Of a stretch of 64,000 bases of DNA, positions 18,048-28,635 are shown piece after piece. A program made the position numbers and the translations under genes. The number at the start of each line of letters is the position of its first letter. The stretch's first letter is position 1. The DNA lies in contig JAWKJY010000006.1 of assembly GCA_041393535.1 (NCBI GenBank), forward strand, positions 1 through 64,000, read 5' to 3'. The stretch comes from JAWKJY01 sp041393535. GTDB taxonomy: Bacteria; Actinomycetota; Thermoleophilia; Gaiellales; Gaiellaceae. A model generated the notes under the pieces. That model was given only the letters and a program-made list of their open reading frames with translations, did not search any database and was not told where the DNA came from.

Positions 18048-21000
18048 GTGGAGCCACCGATCGAGCGCGCACCGGCCTGCCTGCCGCCGCTCACGCGCAG
18101 GCGCTTCCTCGGCGTCGCGGCCGCCGGCACCGGCGCGCTCCTCGTCGGGCGGCTCCCCGGGCTCGCGCTGGAGGACGCCGCGGCCACCCCCGCCGACCTG
18201 ACGCTCCTGCTCGCCCGCGCCGACGATCAGGTGCGGCTGACGTTCGAGCTCCTCAACCTCGAGCTGCGCAACGGGACGCTCCGCGCGATCGACCGCTCGG
18301 CGCCCTCGGCGATCCGCGTCGTCTTCGGCTCGCAGCACACGGCCGAGGAGGCGACGCCCGGCGCGGTCCCGCCGGCGCCGACGATCCCGCGTGCCGGGGC
18401 GCTGGGCCATCGCAGCGCCGGGCCGAGCCGCGTGGTCTTCCGCGTCCAGCCGCCGCTCGAGGTGACGCTCGCCGAGCTGCTCGACTGGGCGCGCTGGGAG
18501 CTCCAGCTCGACCCGCGCGCCCGCCTGCGCGCCGCCTCCGGCGCGCCCGGCGACGACGTCACCGCGATCGAGGCGCCGCAGGGGCTCGTGCTGACGCCCG
18601 AGGCGAGCGGCAGGTTCATCGCCGGGGGCGCCCCCGTGACGACGGCCGGGGTGACCGAGCTCTGGCGCGCGCGGCTCGGCGTGGTCGTCGGCAGCGAGGT
18701 GCTCGAGCCGCCGGCCGCGACCCCGACCGTCCGCGCGATCCACGACCCGGCCGGCTCCGACACGTTCCTGCGCGCGATCGACGACGCGGCGCGCGCCGAC
18801 CTGGTCGAGGCGATGTCCGACCCGGGCAGCACGCGCTACCCGGAGAACGAGGCGTCCACGGTCGCCCGGCTGTGGCTCAGCCTGCACGGCGCCTTCCTCG
18901 ACGTCGAGGGCGCCTTCGACGGCACGGGGAACGTCGCCGCGTGGGTGGAGAAGGCCGCGACCGGCCGCGACGTCGAGGTTCGCGTCTCCCTGCGCGGCTA
19001 CCTGGCGCCGTTCGGGCACGAGGCCGCCGTCGTGACGGTGACGGAGCGCCAGTTCGTCGTGGACGAGGCCGGCTTCGCGACCGCCGCGCTCGTCCAGCGC
19101 GACTACCTCTCGATCACGCGGCCGACGCTGACCTTCCCGCGGCCGTTCCAGCCGCTCGAGGGGCGCAAGCTGCCCTTCCGCGAGGTGACGATCCTCCAGT
19201 CCGGGCTCGTCCCGGTCGGGAAGGCGCAGATCGTCTGGGACGGCGGCTCGCGCACCATCGGCGTCGACCGCACCTGGATCGTGACCGACGCCTCCGCGGC
19301 GGGCGCGGGCAACCTCGAGCTCGAGTTCGAGGCGCTCGACCGCCGCGCCGACGCCGTCCCCGTCACCTTCACCGCGCCGGTCGCGTTCGTCCCCTCCGAG
19401 CGGGCGTTCACGCTCGACCAGAACAGCCCGGTGCAGAACCTGATCGACTACTACGCCGACTCCGAGTCGAACGGGCTGCGCGAGATCGCGCTCGGCAACC
19501 AGAGCCTCGCGTGGGCCGAGGAGGCGGAGGCCGGGGGCGCGAAGACGGTGAAGGTCACCGACCGGATCCGGCTCACCCTCGAGCCGACCGACCCGTCGAC
19601 GACCCGGGCGCAGCTGCTCGACGCGCGGCAGCCCGCGTTCTACCCGGCGGTCGAGCGGGCGTGGGTCCGCGACGACGGGATCGACGCCGTCCGCGGCGCG
19701 GCGACCGGCGCGCTCGAGGTGGTCCTCGCGCAGGCGTGGCTCGACCACGGCAACGGCTCGGGGAACCACGCGAACGCGTACCTGCAGCTGGCGCGGACGC
19801 TGAAGCTCTCGTTCCCCGACGCGCCGCGCTCGCTCGCGCAGCCGGACATGAACGTGACGACGTTCAGCCAGGACCTCGGCGCCGGCGTCGACCTGCCGAG
19901 CGCGGGCACGCAGTGGGACCCTGCGTCAGCGCTCGACTCGGCGACGACGCTGCTCGGCAACCTCGCGCTCAACACCGTGATCGGCGCCATCAACGCCGGC
20001 GCGAACCCCGGGAACAACGAGGCGCTGCCGCGCTACGAGGTCGTCGTCGACCGCCCGAGCCTCACCGAGCCGCCGACCGCGATCCGCAACCGCTTCACGT
20101 GGAACCCGCCGCTCAAGACGGCCAAGGACGGCGGCACCGACATCTTCCTCGTCACCCCCGCCCTGGGCATCCCGGCGCCGTCGCGTGCGGAGATCTTCCT
20201 CGAGGTCGTCGTCCCCCTCGACGGCGGCGACGCGACCACCGAGGTCGACGTCAGGCTGCGGAACTTCGCGCTCCAGCTGCCGCCGGTCGCGCCCGTGATC
20301 GCGCTCGTCTTCGACGAGATCCGCTTCCACGACGGGCCGACGGGCGGACGCGACGTCGACGTCGACTTCGCGCGCTTCGCGTTCACCGGCTCCCTCGGCT
20401 GGCTCGGGCCGCTGATCGACTTCCTGACGAACATCGGCAAGGGCGCGAGCGTCGTCATCGACGACCAGCGCCAGCTCGCCGACGTCACGCTCGCCCTGCC
20501 GATCCCGGACCTCCAGTTCGGCGTCCTCAACATCTCGAACCTCGTCCTCGGCGTCGAGGTGATCCTGCCGTTCGACGGCGAGCCGGTCACCGCCGGCTTC
20601 ACGATCGGCACGCGCGACGACCCCGTGCGCGTGACCGTGATGGGCGTCGGCGGCAGCGCGTGGCTGATCGTCGAGGTCGGCGCCGGCTCCGTCGGCTTCG
20701 TCCGGCTCGAGCTCGGGCTCGCGGTCACCTTCGAGCTCGCGATCAACGTGATCGTCGCGAGCGCCTCCATCTCCGCGTCGCTCGGCGCGGCGCTCGAGAT
20801 CGAGGCGAACGGCGGCGTCACCCTCACCGCCTACGTCGAGTGCGTCGGCACGATCCAGGCGCTCGGCATCATCGGCACCTCGGTCGAGTTCCTGCTCGCG
20901 CTCGAGTACGTGATCGCGCAGGAGCTGCTGCGCGGCTCGATGACCGTCACCGTCGAGGTCGAGGCGCTGTTCGCTCGCAAGGAGGTCTCGTTCGACGTCG

Positions 21001-21164
21001 AGCAGACGGTCGAGCTCGGCGACGGCGTGCCCGGCACGATCGGCGCCGCCGCGCCCGCCGCGGTCGGCAGCGGCGAGGCCTCGCTCGACAGCGGCACGTC
21101 CCTCTCGTTCGCCGACCGCTACTCCCAGTCGCAGTGGCAGACCTACTGCGACGCCTTCGCCTGA
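18048..21164 (+). CDS. Giant Tat-exported beta-rich protein, unknown family (1038 aa)
   Basis: 1038 residues. A twin-arginine signal is visible at residues 16-40 (TRRRFLGVAAAGTGALLVG), so the protein is probably exported folded. The central 600 residues are mixed alpha/beta with many aromatic/acidic strands (TLTFPRPFQPLEGRKLPFRE). The last 300 residues are almost pure amphipathic beta strands of 10-15 residues (SNLVLGVEVILPFDGEPVTAG, SVGFVRLELGLAVTFELAIN, GSMTVTVEVEALFARKEVSF), suggesting a large beta-sheet or barrel-like domain. Only one or two cysteines. No catalytic motif recognised. Its stop is 10 bases from the next start, so the two are one operon. I do not recognise the family; a structural or surface role is inference. 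Confidence 0.85.
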   Translation: MEPPIERAPACLPPLTRRRFLGVAAAGTGALLVGRLPGLALEDAAATPADLTLLLARADDQVRLTFELLNLELRNGTLRAIDRSAPSAIRVVFGSQHTAEEATPGAVPPAPTIPRAGALGHRSAGPSRVVFRVQPPLEVTLAELLDWARWELQLDPRARLRAASGAPGDDVTAIEAPQGLVLTPEASGRFIAGGAPVTTAGVTELWRARLGVVVGSEVLEPPAATPTVRAIHDPAGSDTFLRAIDDAARADLVEAMSDPGSTRYPENEASTVARLWLSLHGAFLDVEGAFDGTGNVAAWVEKAATGRDVEVRVSLRGYLAPFGHEAAVVTVTERQFVVDEAGFATAALVQRDYLSITRPTLTFPRPFQPLEGRKLPFREVTILQSGLVPVGKAQIVWDGGSRTIGVDRTWIVTDASAAGAGNLELEFEALDRRADAVPVTFTAPVAFVPSERAFTLDQNSPVQNLIDYYADSESNGLREIALGNQSLAWAEEAEAGGAKTVKVTDRIRLTLEPTDPSTTRAQLLDARQPAFYPAVERAWVRDDGIDAVRGAATGALEVVLAQAWLDHGNGSGNHANAYLQLARTLKLSFPDAPRSLAQPDMNVTTFSQDLGAGVDLPSAGTQWDPASALDSATTLLGNLALNTVIGAINAGANPGNNEALPRYEVVVDRPSLTEPPTAIRNRFTWNPPLKTAKDGGTDIFLVTPALGIPAPSRAEIFLEVVVPLDGGDATTEVDVRLRNFALQLPPVAPVIALVFDEIRFHDGPTGGRDVDVDFARFAFTGSLGWLGPLIDFLTNIGKGASVVIDDQRQLADVTLALPIPDLQFGVLNISNLVLGVEVILPFDGEPVTAGFTIGTRDDPVRVTVMGVGGSAWLIVEVGAGSVGFVRLELGLAVTFELAINVIVASASISASLGAALEIEANGGVTLTAYVECVGTIQALGIIGTSVEFLLALEYVIAQELLRGSMTVTVEVEALFARKEVSFDVEQTVELGDGVPGTIGAAAPAAVGSGEASLDSGTSLSFADRYSQSQWQTYCDAFA

Positions 21165-21174
21165 TGGAGCGCCC

Positions 21175-24100
21175 GTGGCCGACCGCTACCTGATGCCGAT
21201 CCCCCTCCCCCGCGGCCGCAAGCCAGGGGATCCGACGAAGGGGCTGCTCTCGGTCTACCTCGCGCCGCGCCTCTTGACGACGACGCAGCTCGCCAACTAC
21301 CCGGACTGGTCGAACTGGGCGACGGTGTCGAACGGCCTGACCTTCACCGTGGAGGTCAACGGCGTGGCGCTCCCGGGCGCGTCCGTCACCCGGACGAGCG
21401 CCGCGACGCCCGCCGCCTGGACGGCGACCTTCGCGCCGCAGACGCCGGTCCGGGCGTACCAGACGGTCGACCGTCGGAACGTCGGCCTGCGGAGCGTCCC
21501 GCTCGTCTCGCTGACCTCGGCGATGAGCGACGCCTACGGAGGCATCTTCGCGAGCTTCCCCGACCGGCCGCCGACGGGCCGGCAGCTGCTGCAGCAGCCG
21601 GCGCCCGCGGGCCTGCTCTCCGCCGACCCGGCCAAGTCGGGCGTCCCGGCCGCCCGCACGTTCACCGAGCCGACCTCGACGGACATCTCGACGGCCGGCC
21701 AGGCGCCCGACTGGGACTTCCAGCAGGTGCTCTCCGCCCTCGGGCACCACCCCCACCTGCTGCGGGTGCTCGGCGTGGTCGTCGACTTCGAGCTCGGCCT
21801 GCCCTCGGGCGCCCCGACCGCGGTCCAGGTGGCGACGAACTGGTCGACCGCCTTCGCCCCCGGGCTGCGCCGGGAGATCCCCGTCGTGATGTCGACGACG
21901 CCCGACTTCCTGCCGCTCCCCGATCCGGACCCGGACCGCAACGCGCTCGTCGACGGGTGGCTGAAGCTCGCCGGACTCTACAGCCTGACGACGCCGAACG
22001 CGCTCGCCGGCGCGCAGGCGCTCGCCTCGCTCGTCGCGAACCTCGACCAGGACGCCCCGACGCCCCTGCCGGCGCTCGACACGCGCGGCATCACGCTCGC
22101 GCGGGACGGGCTCGACACGCAGCTGCTCGAGCGCTTCCAGCGCGAGTGGGAGCTCGACCAGCGCGTCCGCGCGCTCGCGAACGGCGCCGCGGGAGCGCTC
22201 GACCTCTACGCCGAGGACGTCACGATCGGCTACCGCGTCGACGTGCACGACGACACGGCGGGCACCTGGCGCTCCGTGTTCGAGCGGTCGCTGGTCGGCA
22301 CCTACTCCTTCCCGCGCAACGGCGCCCTCTCGATCGCGCCGCCCGCCCCGGACGAGTCGTGGACGACCCGGACGCTGACGACCGAGGGCAACGAGACCTG
22401 GCAGCAGGTCGGCGAGGACGTGCTGCGCCCGCGCGAGACCTACCGCGTGAACCAGTCCGTCTTCACCTGGACCGGCTGGAGCGCGGCCGCGCCGCCGCCC
22501 GGGTCGGCCACCGACACCGAGGCGTCGGCCGCGGTGCCGACGCCGCCGTCCGCGCCCCCGCCGGGCGCCGACGTCCAGGTCGGCGCGAGCTACGAGGCGC
22601 GGCCCGGCTCGCTGCCGCGGCTGCGCTACGGCCGCACGTACCGGATGCGCGCCCGGGCCGTCGACCTCGCCGGCAACTCGCTCCCCACCGCGACGGGCGA
22701 CGTCCACCCGAGCGCGGCCCAGAGCGAGGCGTGCACGTTCGGCCGCCTGGCGCCCGTCCCCTCCCCCGTGGTCGTCCGCCGCTCCGCCCGCCCGACCCCG
22801 GGCGTCGGCGACACGTCGCACACGATCGTGCTCAAGAGCGACTACGACGTCCCGGACGACCAGGTCACGCCCGTCGACCGCGTGCTCTTCCCGCCGCGGA
22901 CGACGCAGCAGCTCTGCGAGCTCCACGGCGTCCCGCTCGGCGGCGTCCAGGCGACGGCCCCGCAGCAGATCGCCGCGTACCAGGGCCTCGCGGCCCGCGA
23001 GCCGCTCGGGATCGAGGACCAGACGGTCGTCGACCCCGCGACCGGAGAGCTCGTCGCCGGGACGCTCGCCGGCGGCGCCGTCCAGCCGGGCCCGGCCTTC
23101 CCGGCCGCCGGCTACCTCGTCGATCCCGCCGCGTCCGGGATCGCATTCCGCGGCGCGCCCGGCGGCGACGCCGTCGTGCCGCTCTCGGGCACGTGGCCCG
23201 CGCGCGAGGCCGTCTACCTCCTCGTCAGCGCGGGCAGCGCCGCCCCCGTCGTCAGGACGACGCCCGGGTCAGCGGTCGGCCTGTTCGTGCCGAAGGCGGC
23301 GCAGGTGCGCGTCGACGTCGCCTCGGCGATCGATCCCTCGCTCGTCGACGCGTTCGCCCACTTCGCAGGCGCCGACGCGGGCACGCAGTCCTCGCTGCGC
23401 ACGCACGTCGAGGACGGTGGCCACTGGATGACCTCCGGCCGCACGTCGGTCCTGCTCGTCCACGCCGTGCGCCGCCCGCTGGCCGTCCCGACCGCGACCG
23501 CGTTGACCGCGACGCGGCCCGGCCAGGGCTCGCTCGACGTCGTCGTCGGTGGCGCCGTCGCGCTCGACCGCCCGAGCACCGACACGCTGAGGCTGACCGC
23601 GCGCTTCACCGATCCCGTCGACGCGCTCGACCAGCCGGGCCCGACCGGCGTGACGAGCAGCGTCGTGCTCGGCGCGTTGCCGGTGCCGCTCGACGGCTCG
23701 CCGACGGCCTTCCCGTTCGCCGGCCTCCAGGCAACCCTCCGGGACACGAAGCGCCACCTGCTCCGCGTCAAGCTGGAGGCGTTCAGCCGCTTCTCCCGCT
23801 ACTTCACGGAGGAGCTCGCCGTCACGTTCTCCGGCGACGTCCAGACGCTCAGCCCGCTCGGCGTCGTCGGGCCGTCGGTCGTCCTCGTGAACCCCGCGAC
23901 GGGCGAGCCGTACGTCCGGGGCGCCGACTACCGCGTCCAGCCGCGCCAGGGCACCGTGACCCGGACGGCGGGCGGGGCGATCCCGGCCGGCGGCACTGCG
24001 ACCGCGCGCTTCGTGCCGCTGCCGACGAGCAGGCTCTCGACCGAGGGCGCGGGGACGCTGTTCGACGTGACCGTCCCGAGCAGCCAGGTGCCGGCGACGC

Positions 24101-24945
24101 CGGTCGTCGAGTCGGTGCTGCCCGCGTTCGCTGCGGCTGGCCGCACCCGGAACGGGCGCGTCCTCTCGGTCCGCAACGGCCGCGTCCTGCGCGTCCTCCT
24201 CGAGCGGCCGTGGTTCACGACCGGCCTCGGCGAGCGGCTCGGCGTCGTGATCGACTCCGCCCCGGACGCCGTGCCGACCACCACCCGCTGGGGCCGCGAC
24301 CCGGTCGTCGCCGGGCCCGCCCCCGCCTGGTCGCCGATGGTCGAGGACTTCCCGCGGGCGCGCGAGACCGCGCTCGCGATCGACGGGAGCCACGACGTCG
24401 CCGGGCACGAGGTGACCTACGACGAGGCGCGCCAGCGCTGGTACGCGGACGTCGAGGTCGGCGGCGACCTCGGCTACCGCCCCTTCGTGCAGCTGGTCGT
24501 CGCGCGCTACCAGCCGGAGTCGCTGCCCGGCACGCACCTCTCGCAGCTCGTCACCTGCGACCCGATCCGCCTCGGCCCGAGCCGCACGGTGCTCGTGACC
24601 CGACGGGGCCGCCAGCTCCGCGTGCTCGTCCGCGGCCAGGAGCACCTGGGCGTGCCCGACGAGACCGCCGGCCGCGTCCTGCGCTTCAACCGCGTCCAGG
24701 TCTCCGTCCAGACGGCGCTGCGCGGCGTCACCGACCCCGACCTGAAGTGGCAGACGACGGGGACGCCGGTCGAGCTGCGCCGCCGAGGCCGGGCGGGCAA
24801 CGCGACCTGGTCGGGGAGCGTGACCCCGCCGCGCGGGCGCGCCGTCCGGCTCCTGATCGAGGAGCTCGAGCCCTCGATGCGGGACGTGAACGGCGCGGCG
24901 ACGCTCGCCTGGGACGTCGTCTTCGTCGAGACGATCGAGCCCTGA
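21175..24945 (+). CDS. Giant partner protein of unknown family, Fn3-like segment (1256 aa)
   Basis: 1256 residues, no signal peptide. Starts GTG at 21175 with GGAG just upstream, in the 10-base gap after the preceding stop. The N terminus (MADRYLMPIPLPRGRKPGD) reads like a structural protein. Near residue 485 GRTYRMRARAVDLAGNS resembles the end of a fibronectin-type-III domain. The rest is beta-rich with long Val/Arg/Thr strands (DVQTLSPLGVVGPSVVLVN, RTRNGRVLSVRNGRVLRVLL) and ends WDVVFVETIEP. Nearly cysteine-free. No catalytic motif seen. The tight coupling implies a function together with the 1038-residue exported protein. Confidence 0.85.
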   Translation: MADRYLMPIPLPRGRKPGDPTKGLLSVYLAPRLLTTTQLANYPDWSNWATVSNGLTFTVEVNGVALPGASVTRTSAATPAAWTATFAPQTPVRAYQTVDRRNVGLRSVPLVSLTSAMSDAYGGIFASFPDRPPTGRQLLQQPAPAGLLSADPAKSGVPAARTFTEPTSTDISTAGQAPDWDFQQVLSALGHHPHLLRVLGVVVDFELGLPSGAPTAVQVATNWSTAFAPGLRREIPVVMSTTPDFLPLPDPDPDRNALVDGWLKLAGLYSLTTPNALAGAQALASLVANLDQDAPTPLPALDTRGITLARDGLDTQLLERFQREWELDQRVRALANGAAGALDLYAEDVTIGYRVDVHDDTAGTWRSVFERSLVGTYSFPRNGALSIAPPAPDESWTTRTLTTEGNETWQQVGEDVLRPRETYRVNQSVFTWTGWSAAAPPPGSATDTEASAAVPTPPSAPPPGADVQVGASYEARPGSLPRLRYGRTYRMRARAVDLAGNSLPTATGDVHPSAAQSEACTFGRLAPVPSPVVVRRSARPTPGVGDTSHTIVLKSDYDVPDDQVTPVDRVLFPPRTTQQLCELHGVPLGGVQATAPQQIAAYQGLAAREPLGIEDQTVVDPATGELVAGTLAGGAVQPGPAFPAAGYLVDPAASGIAFRGAPGGDAVVPLSGTWPAREAVYLLVSAGSAAPVVRTTPGSAVGLFVPKAAQVRVDVASAIDPSLVDAFAHFAGADAGTQSSLRTHVEDGGHWMTSGRTSVLLVHAVRRPLAVPTATALTATRPGQGSLDVVVGGAVALDRPSTDTLRLTARFTDPVDALDQPGPTGVTSSVVLGALPVPLDGSPTAFPFAGLQATLRDTKRHLLRVKLEAFSRFSRYFTEELAVTFSGDVQTLSPLGVVGPSVVLVNPATGEPYVRGADYRVQPRQGTVTRTAGGAIPAGGTATARFVPLPTSRLSTEGAGTLFDVTVPSSQVPATPVVESVLPAFAAAGRTRNGRVLSVRNGRVLRVLLERPWFTTGLGERLGVVIDSAPDAVPTTTRWGRDPVVAGPAPAWSPMVEDFPRARETALAIDGSHDVAGHEVTYDEARQRWYADVEVGGDLGYRPFVQLVVARYQPESLPGTHLSQLVTCDPIRLGPSRTVLVTRRGRQLRVLVRGQEHLGVPDETAGRVLRFNRVQVSVQTALRGVTDPDLKWQTTGTPVELRRRGRAGNATWSGSVTPPRGRAVRLLIEELEPSMRDVNGAATLAWDVVFVETIEP

Positions 24946-24971
24946 GCCGACGCGGGCGCCGGGAGGGCAGG

Positions 24972-25014
24972 CTGCGCGTCGGCCGGGCCCGCGGGCCCGG
25001 CCGACGACGCGCAG
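24972..25014. terminator. Large bidirectional palindromic terminator
   Basis: A perfect 28-base palindrome at 24978-25005 (gtcggccgggcccg and its complement) is extended by ctgcgc / gcgcag arms. It sits exactly between the convergent ends of the giant-protein gene (24945) and clpX (25018), as expected for a shared terminator. No U-tract is visible, which is usual at this GC content. Confidence 0.7.
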
Positions 25015-25017
25015 GGG

Positions 25018-26295
<1,278 letters not shown>

Positions 26296-26324
26296 TGACT
26301 CTAGATACCTCGATTCGCGCCGAA

Positions 26325-26366
26325 CCGCTAGGGGGAACCTGCTAGCGGGGCGTCCCGGGGACGCCG
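26325..26366 (-). promoter_or_regulatory. Two hairpins in the clpP-clpX gap
   Basis: Two inverted repeats lie in the 90-base gap: 26350-26366 (ggcgtccc c gggacgcc, 8-bp arms with a one-base centre as read) and 26325-26349 (ccgctag / ctagcgg, 7-bp arms, 11-base loop). They could act as a partial terminator or an mRNA-stability element between clpP and clpX. Function inferred. Confidence 0.5.
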
Positions 26367-26385
26367 GCTGGAGGGGTGCTGAGGG

Positions 26386-26970
26386 TCACCGGTGCTCGAT
26401 CACCTGGTCGATGATCCCGTACTCCTGGGCCTCCTTGGCGGTCATGAAGTAGTCGCGCTCCATGTCCTGGGAGACCTTCTCGAGCGGCTGGCTCGTGTGA
26501 CCGGCGAGGATCTCCTCCAGCTTGCGCTTGATCGAGATGACCTCGCGCGCGTGGATCTCGATGTCCGTCGCCTGGCCCTGGAAGCCGCTCGACACCTGGT
26601 GGATGAGGATCTTCGCGTTGGGCAGCGACATGCGCTTCCCCTTGGCCCCGCCCGCGAGCAGGACCGCACCCATGGACATCGCGATGCCGACGCAGATCGT
26701 CTGCACGTCCGGCTTGATGAACTGCATCGTGTCGTAGATCGCGAGCCCGGCGTAGACGGAGCCACCCGGCGAGTTGATGTAGAGCGAGATGTCCTTGTCG
26801 GGGTCCTCCGACTCCAGGTGGAGGAGCTGGGCGACGATCAGGTTCGCGATCTGGTCGTCGACCGGCGTCCCGAGGAAGATGATCCGCTCGTTCAGGAGGC
26901 GCGAGTAGATGTCGAAGGCGCGCTCGCCGCGCGACGTCTGCTCGATCACCATGGGAATCAACGGGCTCAT
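26386..26970 (-). CDS. clpP: ATP-dependent Clp protease proteolytic subunit ClpP
   Basis: 194 residues. Serine protease core of ClpXP. Catalytic Ser in CVGIAMSMGAVLLAGG, catalytic His in NAKILIHQVSSGFQG, catalytic Asp in the following TDIEIHAREV helix region. N terminus MVIEQTSRGERAFDIYSRLL fits a mature form with little propeptide. The ATG overlaps the trigger-factor stop (ATGA at 26967-26970): order tig-clpP-clpX, a standard quality-control operon. Confidence 0.97.
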   Translation of the reverse strand: MSPLIPMVIEQTSRGERAFDIYSRLLNERIIFLGTPVDDQIANLIVAQLLHLESEDPDKDISLYINSPGGSVYAGLAIYDTMQFIKPDVQTICVGIAMSMGAVLLAGGAKGKRMSLPNAKILIHQVSSGFQGQATDIEIHAREVISIKRKLEEILAGHTSQPLEKVSQDMERDYFMTAKEAQEYGIIDQVIEHR

Positions 26971-28319
26971 TTCGGCTCCTCGCTTCCGGGCGTCCAGATG
27001 TTCTTCGCGGAGGCGCCCTCTTCCTTCTCCTTGTCGGGCGTCCAGAGCTTCTCGCGGGCCTCGGCCAGCGAGACGGGGATCTTCTTCACGTCGGCGACGA
27101 TCCGGTCGAGCGCCTTGCGCAGCCGGACGTCCTCGCGCAGCCGGTCGTAGCCGCCGCGCTCGCGGATCAGCTCGATCGCCTTCTCGGGGTCGTCGCCGAC
27201 CTCGCCCGCCTGCGTCCGGATCAGCTCGTCGATCTCGGCGTCGTCGACCTCGATCCCGAGCTGCTCGGCCGCCGTCTCGAGCACGAGCTCACGGCGGACG
27301 GAGCGGTCGGCCTCGGCGACGAGGCGCACCTGCACGTCGTCGATCGTCTGACCGGTCATCTGCAGGTAGGCCTCGGGCTGGATGCCGCGGCGCGCGAGCG
27401 AGCGGACCATGCCCTCCCAGAGGCCGGCGGCCCGGCCGCGCACCATCACGTCGACGCCCTCGATCTGCGAGGCCGCCGCGAGCGCGTCGAGCGCGTCCTC
27501 GCGGAAGCGCACCTCGAGCTCGCCCTCGAGCTGCTGCTCGAGGCGCGTGCGCACGTCGTCGCGCAGCTCGGCGATCGTGTCGAACTCGCTCGCGGAGCGG
27601 GCCAGCTCGTCGTCCGCGTCGGGCAGGACGCGCTGCTTGATCTCCTTGACCGTCACCTGGACGACCTGCTTGCCGTCCTCGAGCTCGAGCTCGACGATCT
27701 TCGTCTCGCCGGCGGAGGCGCCCACGAGCACCTGCTCGATCTCGTCCCTGAGCCGGCCGCCGCCGAGCTCGACGACGTAGTCGCCGGTCTCGTCCTCGCC
27801 CTTGAGGTCGATCACGAGCGTGTCGCCCTCCTGCGCGGGCCGGTCGGTCACCGGCACGAGCTCGGCGATCGACTCGCGCAGCCGGTCGATCTCCGCCTCG
27901 ACCATCTCGGCGGGCACCTCGGGCCGCGCCGCCGGCACCTCGAGCGTCGACCAGTCGCCCAGCACCGGCTTCGGCGCGACGTCGACGACGGCGCGGAAGG
28001 CGAACGGGCCGCCCTGCTTGGGCAGGTCGTCCCACTCGACCTCGGGATCGGCGACCGGCCGGACGCCCGCCTCGAGGGCGGCGTTCCAGAACCAGCCGTC
28101 GATGTGGGAGCGGACGGCCTCGGCGGCGAGCGCCTCGCGCCCGATCCGAGCTGCGATCACGGGCAAGGGGACCTTCTTGCCCTTGCGGAACCCGGGCACC
28201 CGCATGTTCTGCGCGAGATCTGAGGCTGCGTGCTCGAAGGCGTGCAGGACGTCCGCGGGAGGGACCTCGACCTCGAGGCGGACCTTGTTCTCTGGGAGCT
28301 CAGCGACGGTGGTTTGCAC
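26967..28319 (-). CDS. tig: Trigger factor (ribosome-bound chaperone, PPIase)
   Basis: About 450 residues. N-terminal ribosome-binding domain with the signature VPGFRKGKKVP, a PPIase (FKBP-like) domain (QEGDTLVIDLKGEDETGD), and a long helical C-terminal chaperone domain. GTG at 28319 starts VQTTVAELPENKVRLEVEV, the usual N terminus. No Shine-Dalgarno is seen; GAGAAT lies six bases upstream, possibly a leaderless promoter. The C-terminal tail carries a duplicated WTPDKEKEE / WTPGSEEPK motif. Confidence 0.96.
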   Translation of the reverse strand: MQTTVAELPENKVRLEVEVPPADVLHAFEHAASDLAQNMRVPGFRKGKKVPLPVIAARIGREALAAEAVRSHIDGWFWNAALEAGVRPVADPEVEWDDLPKQGGPFAFRAVVDVAPKPVLGDWSTLEVPAARPEVPAEMVEAEIDRLRESIAELVPVTDRPAQEGDTLVIDLKGEDETGDYVVELGGGRLRDEIEQVLVGASAGETKIVELELEDGKQVVQVTVKEIKQRVLPDADDELARSASEFDTIAELRDDVRTRLEQQLEGELEVRFREDALDALAAASQIEGVDVMVRGRAAGLWEGMVRSLARRGIQPEAYLQMTGQTIDDVQVRLVAEADRSVRRELVLETAAEQLGIEVDDAEIDELIRTQAGEVGDDPEKAIELIRERGGYDRLREDVRLRKALDRIVADVKKIPVSLAEAREKLWTPDKEKEEGASAKNIWTPGSEEPK

Positions 28320-28407
28320 GCGCCCATTCTCACAGACGCAACACCGGCTCGGAGCGAGTGGCGCCGACGGGCCGGCGGAGGCCGCCTTCGAGGCCGCGGC
28401 GGGAGGT

Positions 28408-28490
28408 GCGGGCGAGAGGACTCGAACCTCCACGGGCTCTCGCCCGGCGGGACCTAAACCCGCTGCGTCTACCGGTTTCGCCACGCCCGC
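28408..28490 (-). tRNA. tRNA-Leu (anticodon UAG)
   Basis: 83 bases on the minus strand: acceptor GCGGGCG pairs with CGCCCGC, anticodon arm GCGGG TTTAGGT CCCGC gives anticodon TAG, a long class II variable arm (CGGGCGAGAGCCCG), and T-loop GGTTCGAGTCC. No encoded CCA. It lies between tig and a divergent tRNA-Arg. Confidence 0.95.
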
Positions 28491-28501
28491 CCGGCCCGGC
28501 C

Positions 28502-28507
28502 AGGATA
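28502..28507 (-). promoter_or_regulatory. Candidate -10 box of tRNA-Leu
   Basis: The minus strand reads TATCCT (TANNNT) 11 bases upstream of the mature tRNA-Leu 5' end, the expected distance for a tRNA promoter. Confidence 0.45.
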
Positions 28508-28549
28508 CCCGCCGCCGCGCGCCCGGCAGGCCGCTCCGGGGGCCCAGGC

Positions 28550-28555
28550 TAGACT
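28550..28555 (+). promoter_or_regulatory. Candidate -10 box of tRNA-Arg
   Basis: TAGACT (TANNNT) eight bases before the mature tRNA-Arg 5' end on the plus strand, divergent from the tRNA-Leu box 43 bases away. Confidence 0.5.
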
Positions 28556-28563
28556 CCCCGCGG

Positions 28564-28635
28564 GGCCCCGTAGCTCAGCGGATAGAGCGGCAGACTTCGA
28601 ATCTGCGCGCGGAGGTTCGATTCCTCCCGGGGCCA
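28564..28635 (+). tRNA. tRNA-Arg (anticodon UCG)
   Basis: Acceptor GGCCCCG pairs with CGGGGCC, D-arm TAGCTCAGCGGATAGAGC, anticodon arm GCAGA CTTCGAA TCTGC giving TCG, T-arm GGAGGTTCGATTCCTCC, discriminator A at 28635. No encoded CCA. A possible hairpin terminator follows (ccaccg ... cggtgg near 28655-28685). Confidence 0.95.

Noticed and set aside
18048..24945. Phage or contractile-injection structural genes
   Set aside because: No sheath, tube, baseplate or terminase gene nearby, and a Tat signal on the first protein argues against a phage virion gene.
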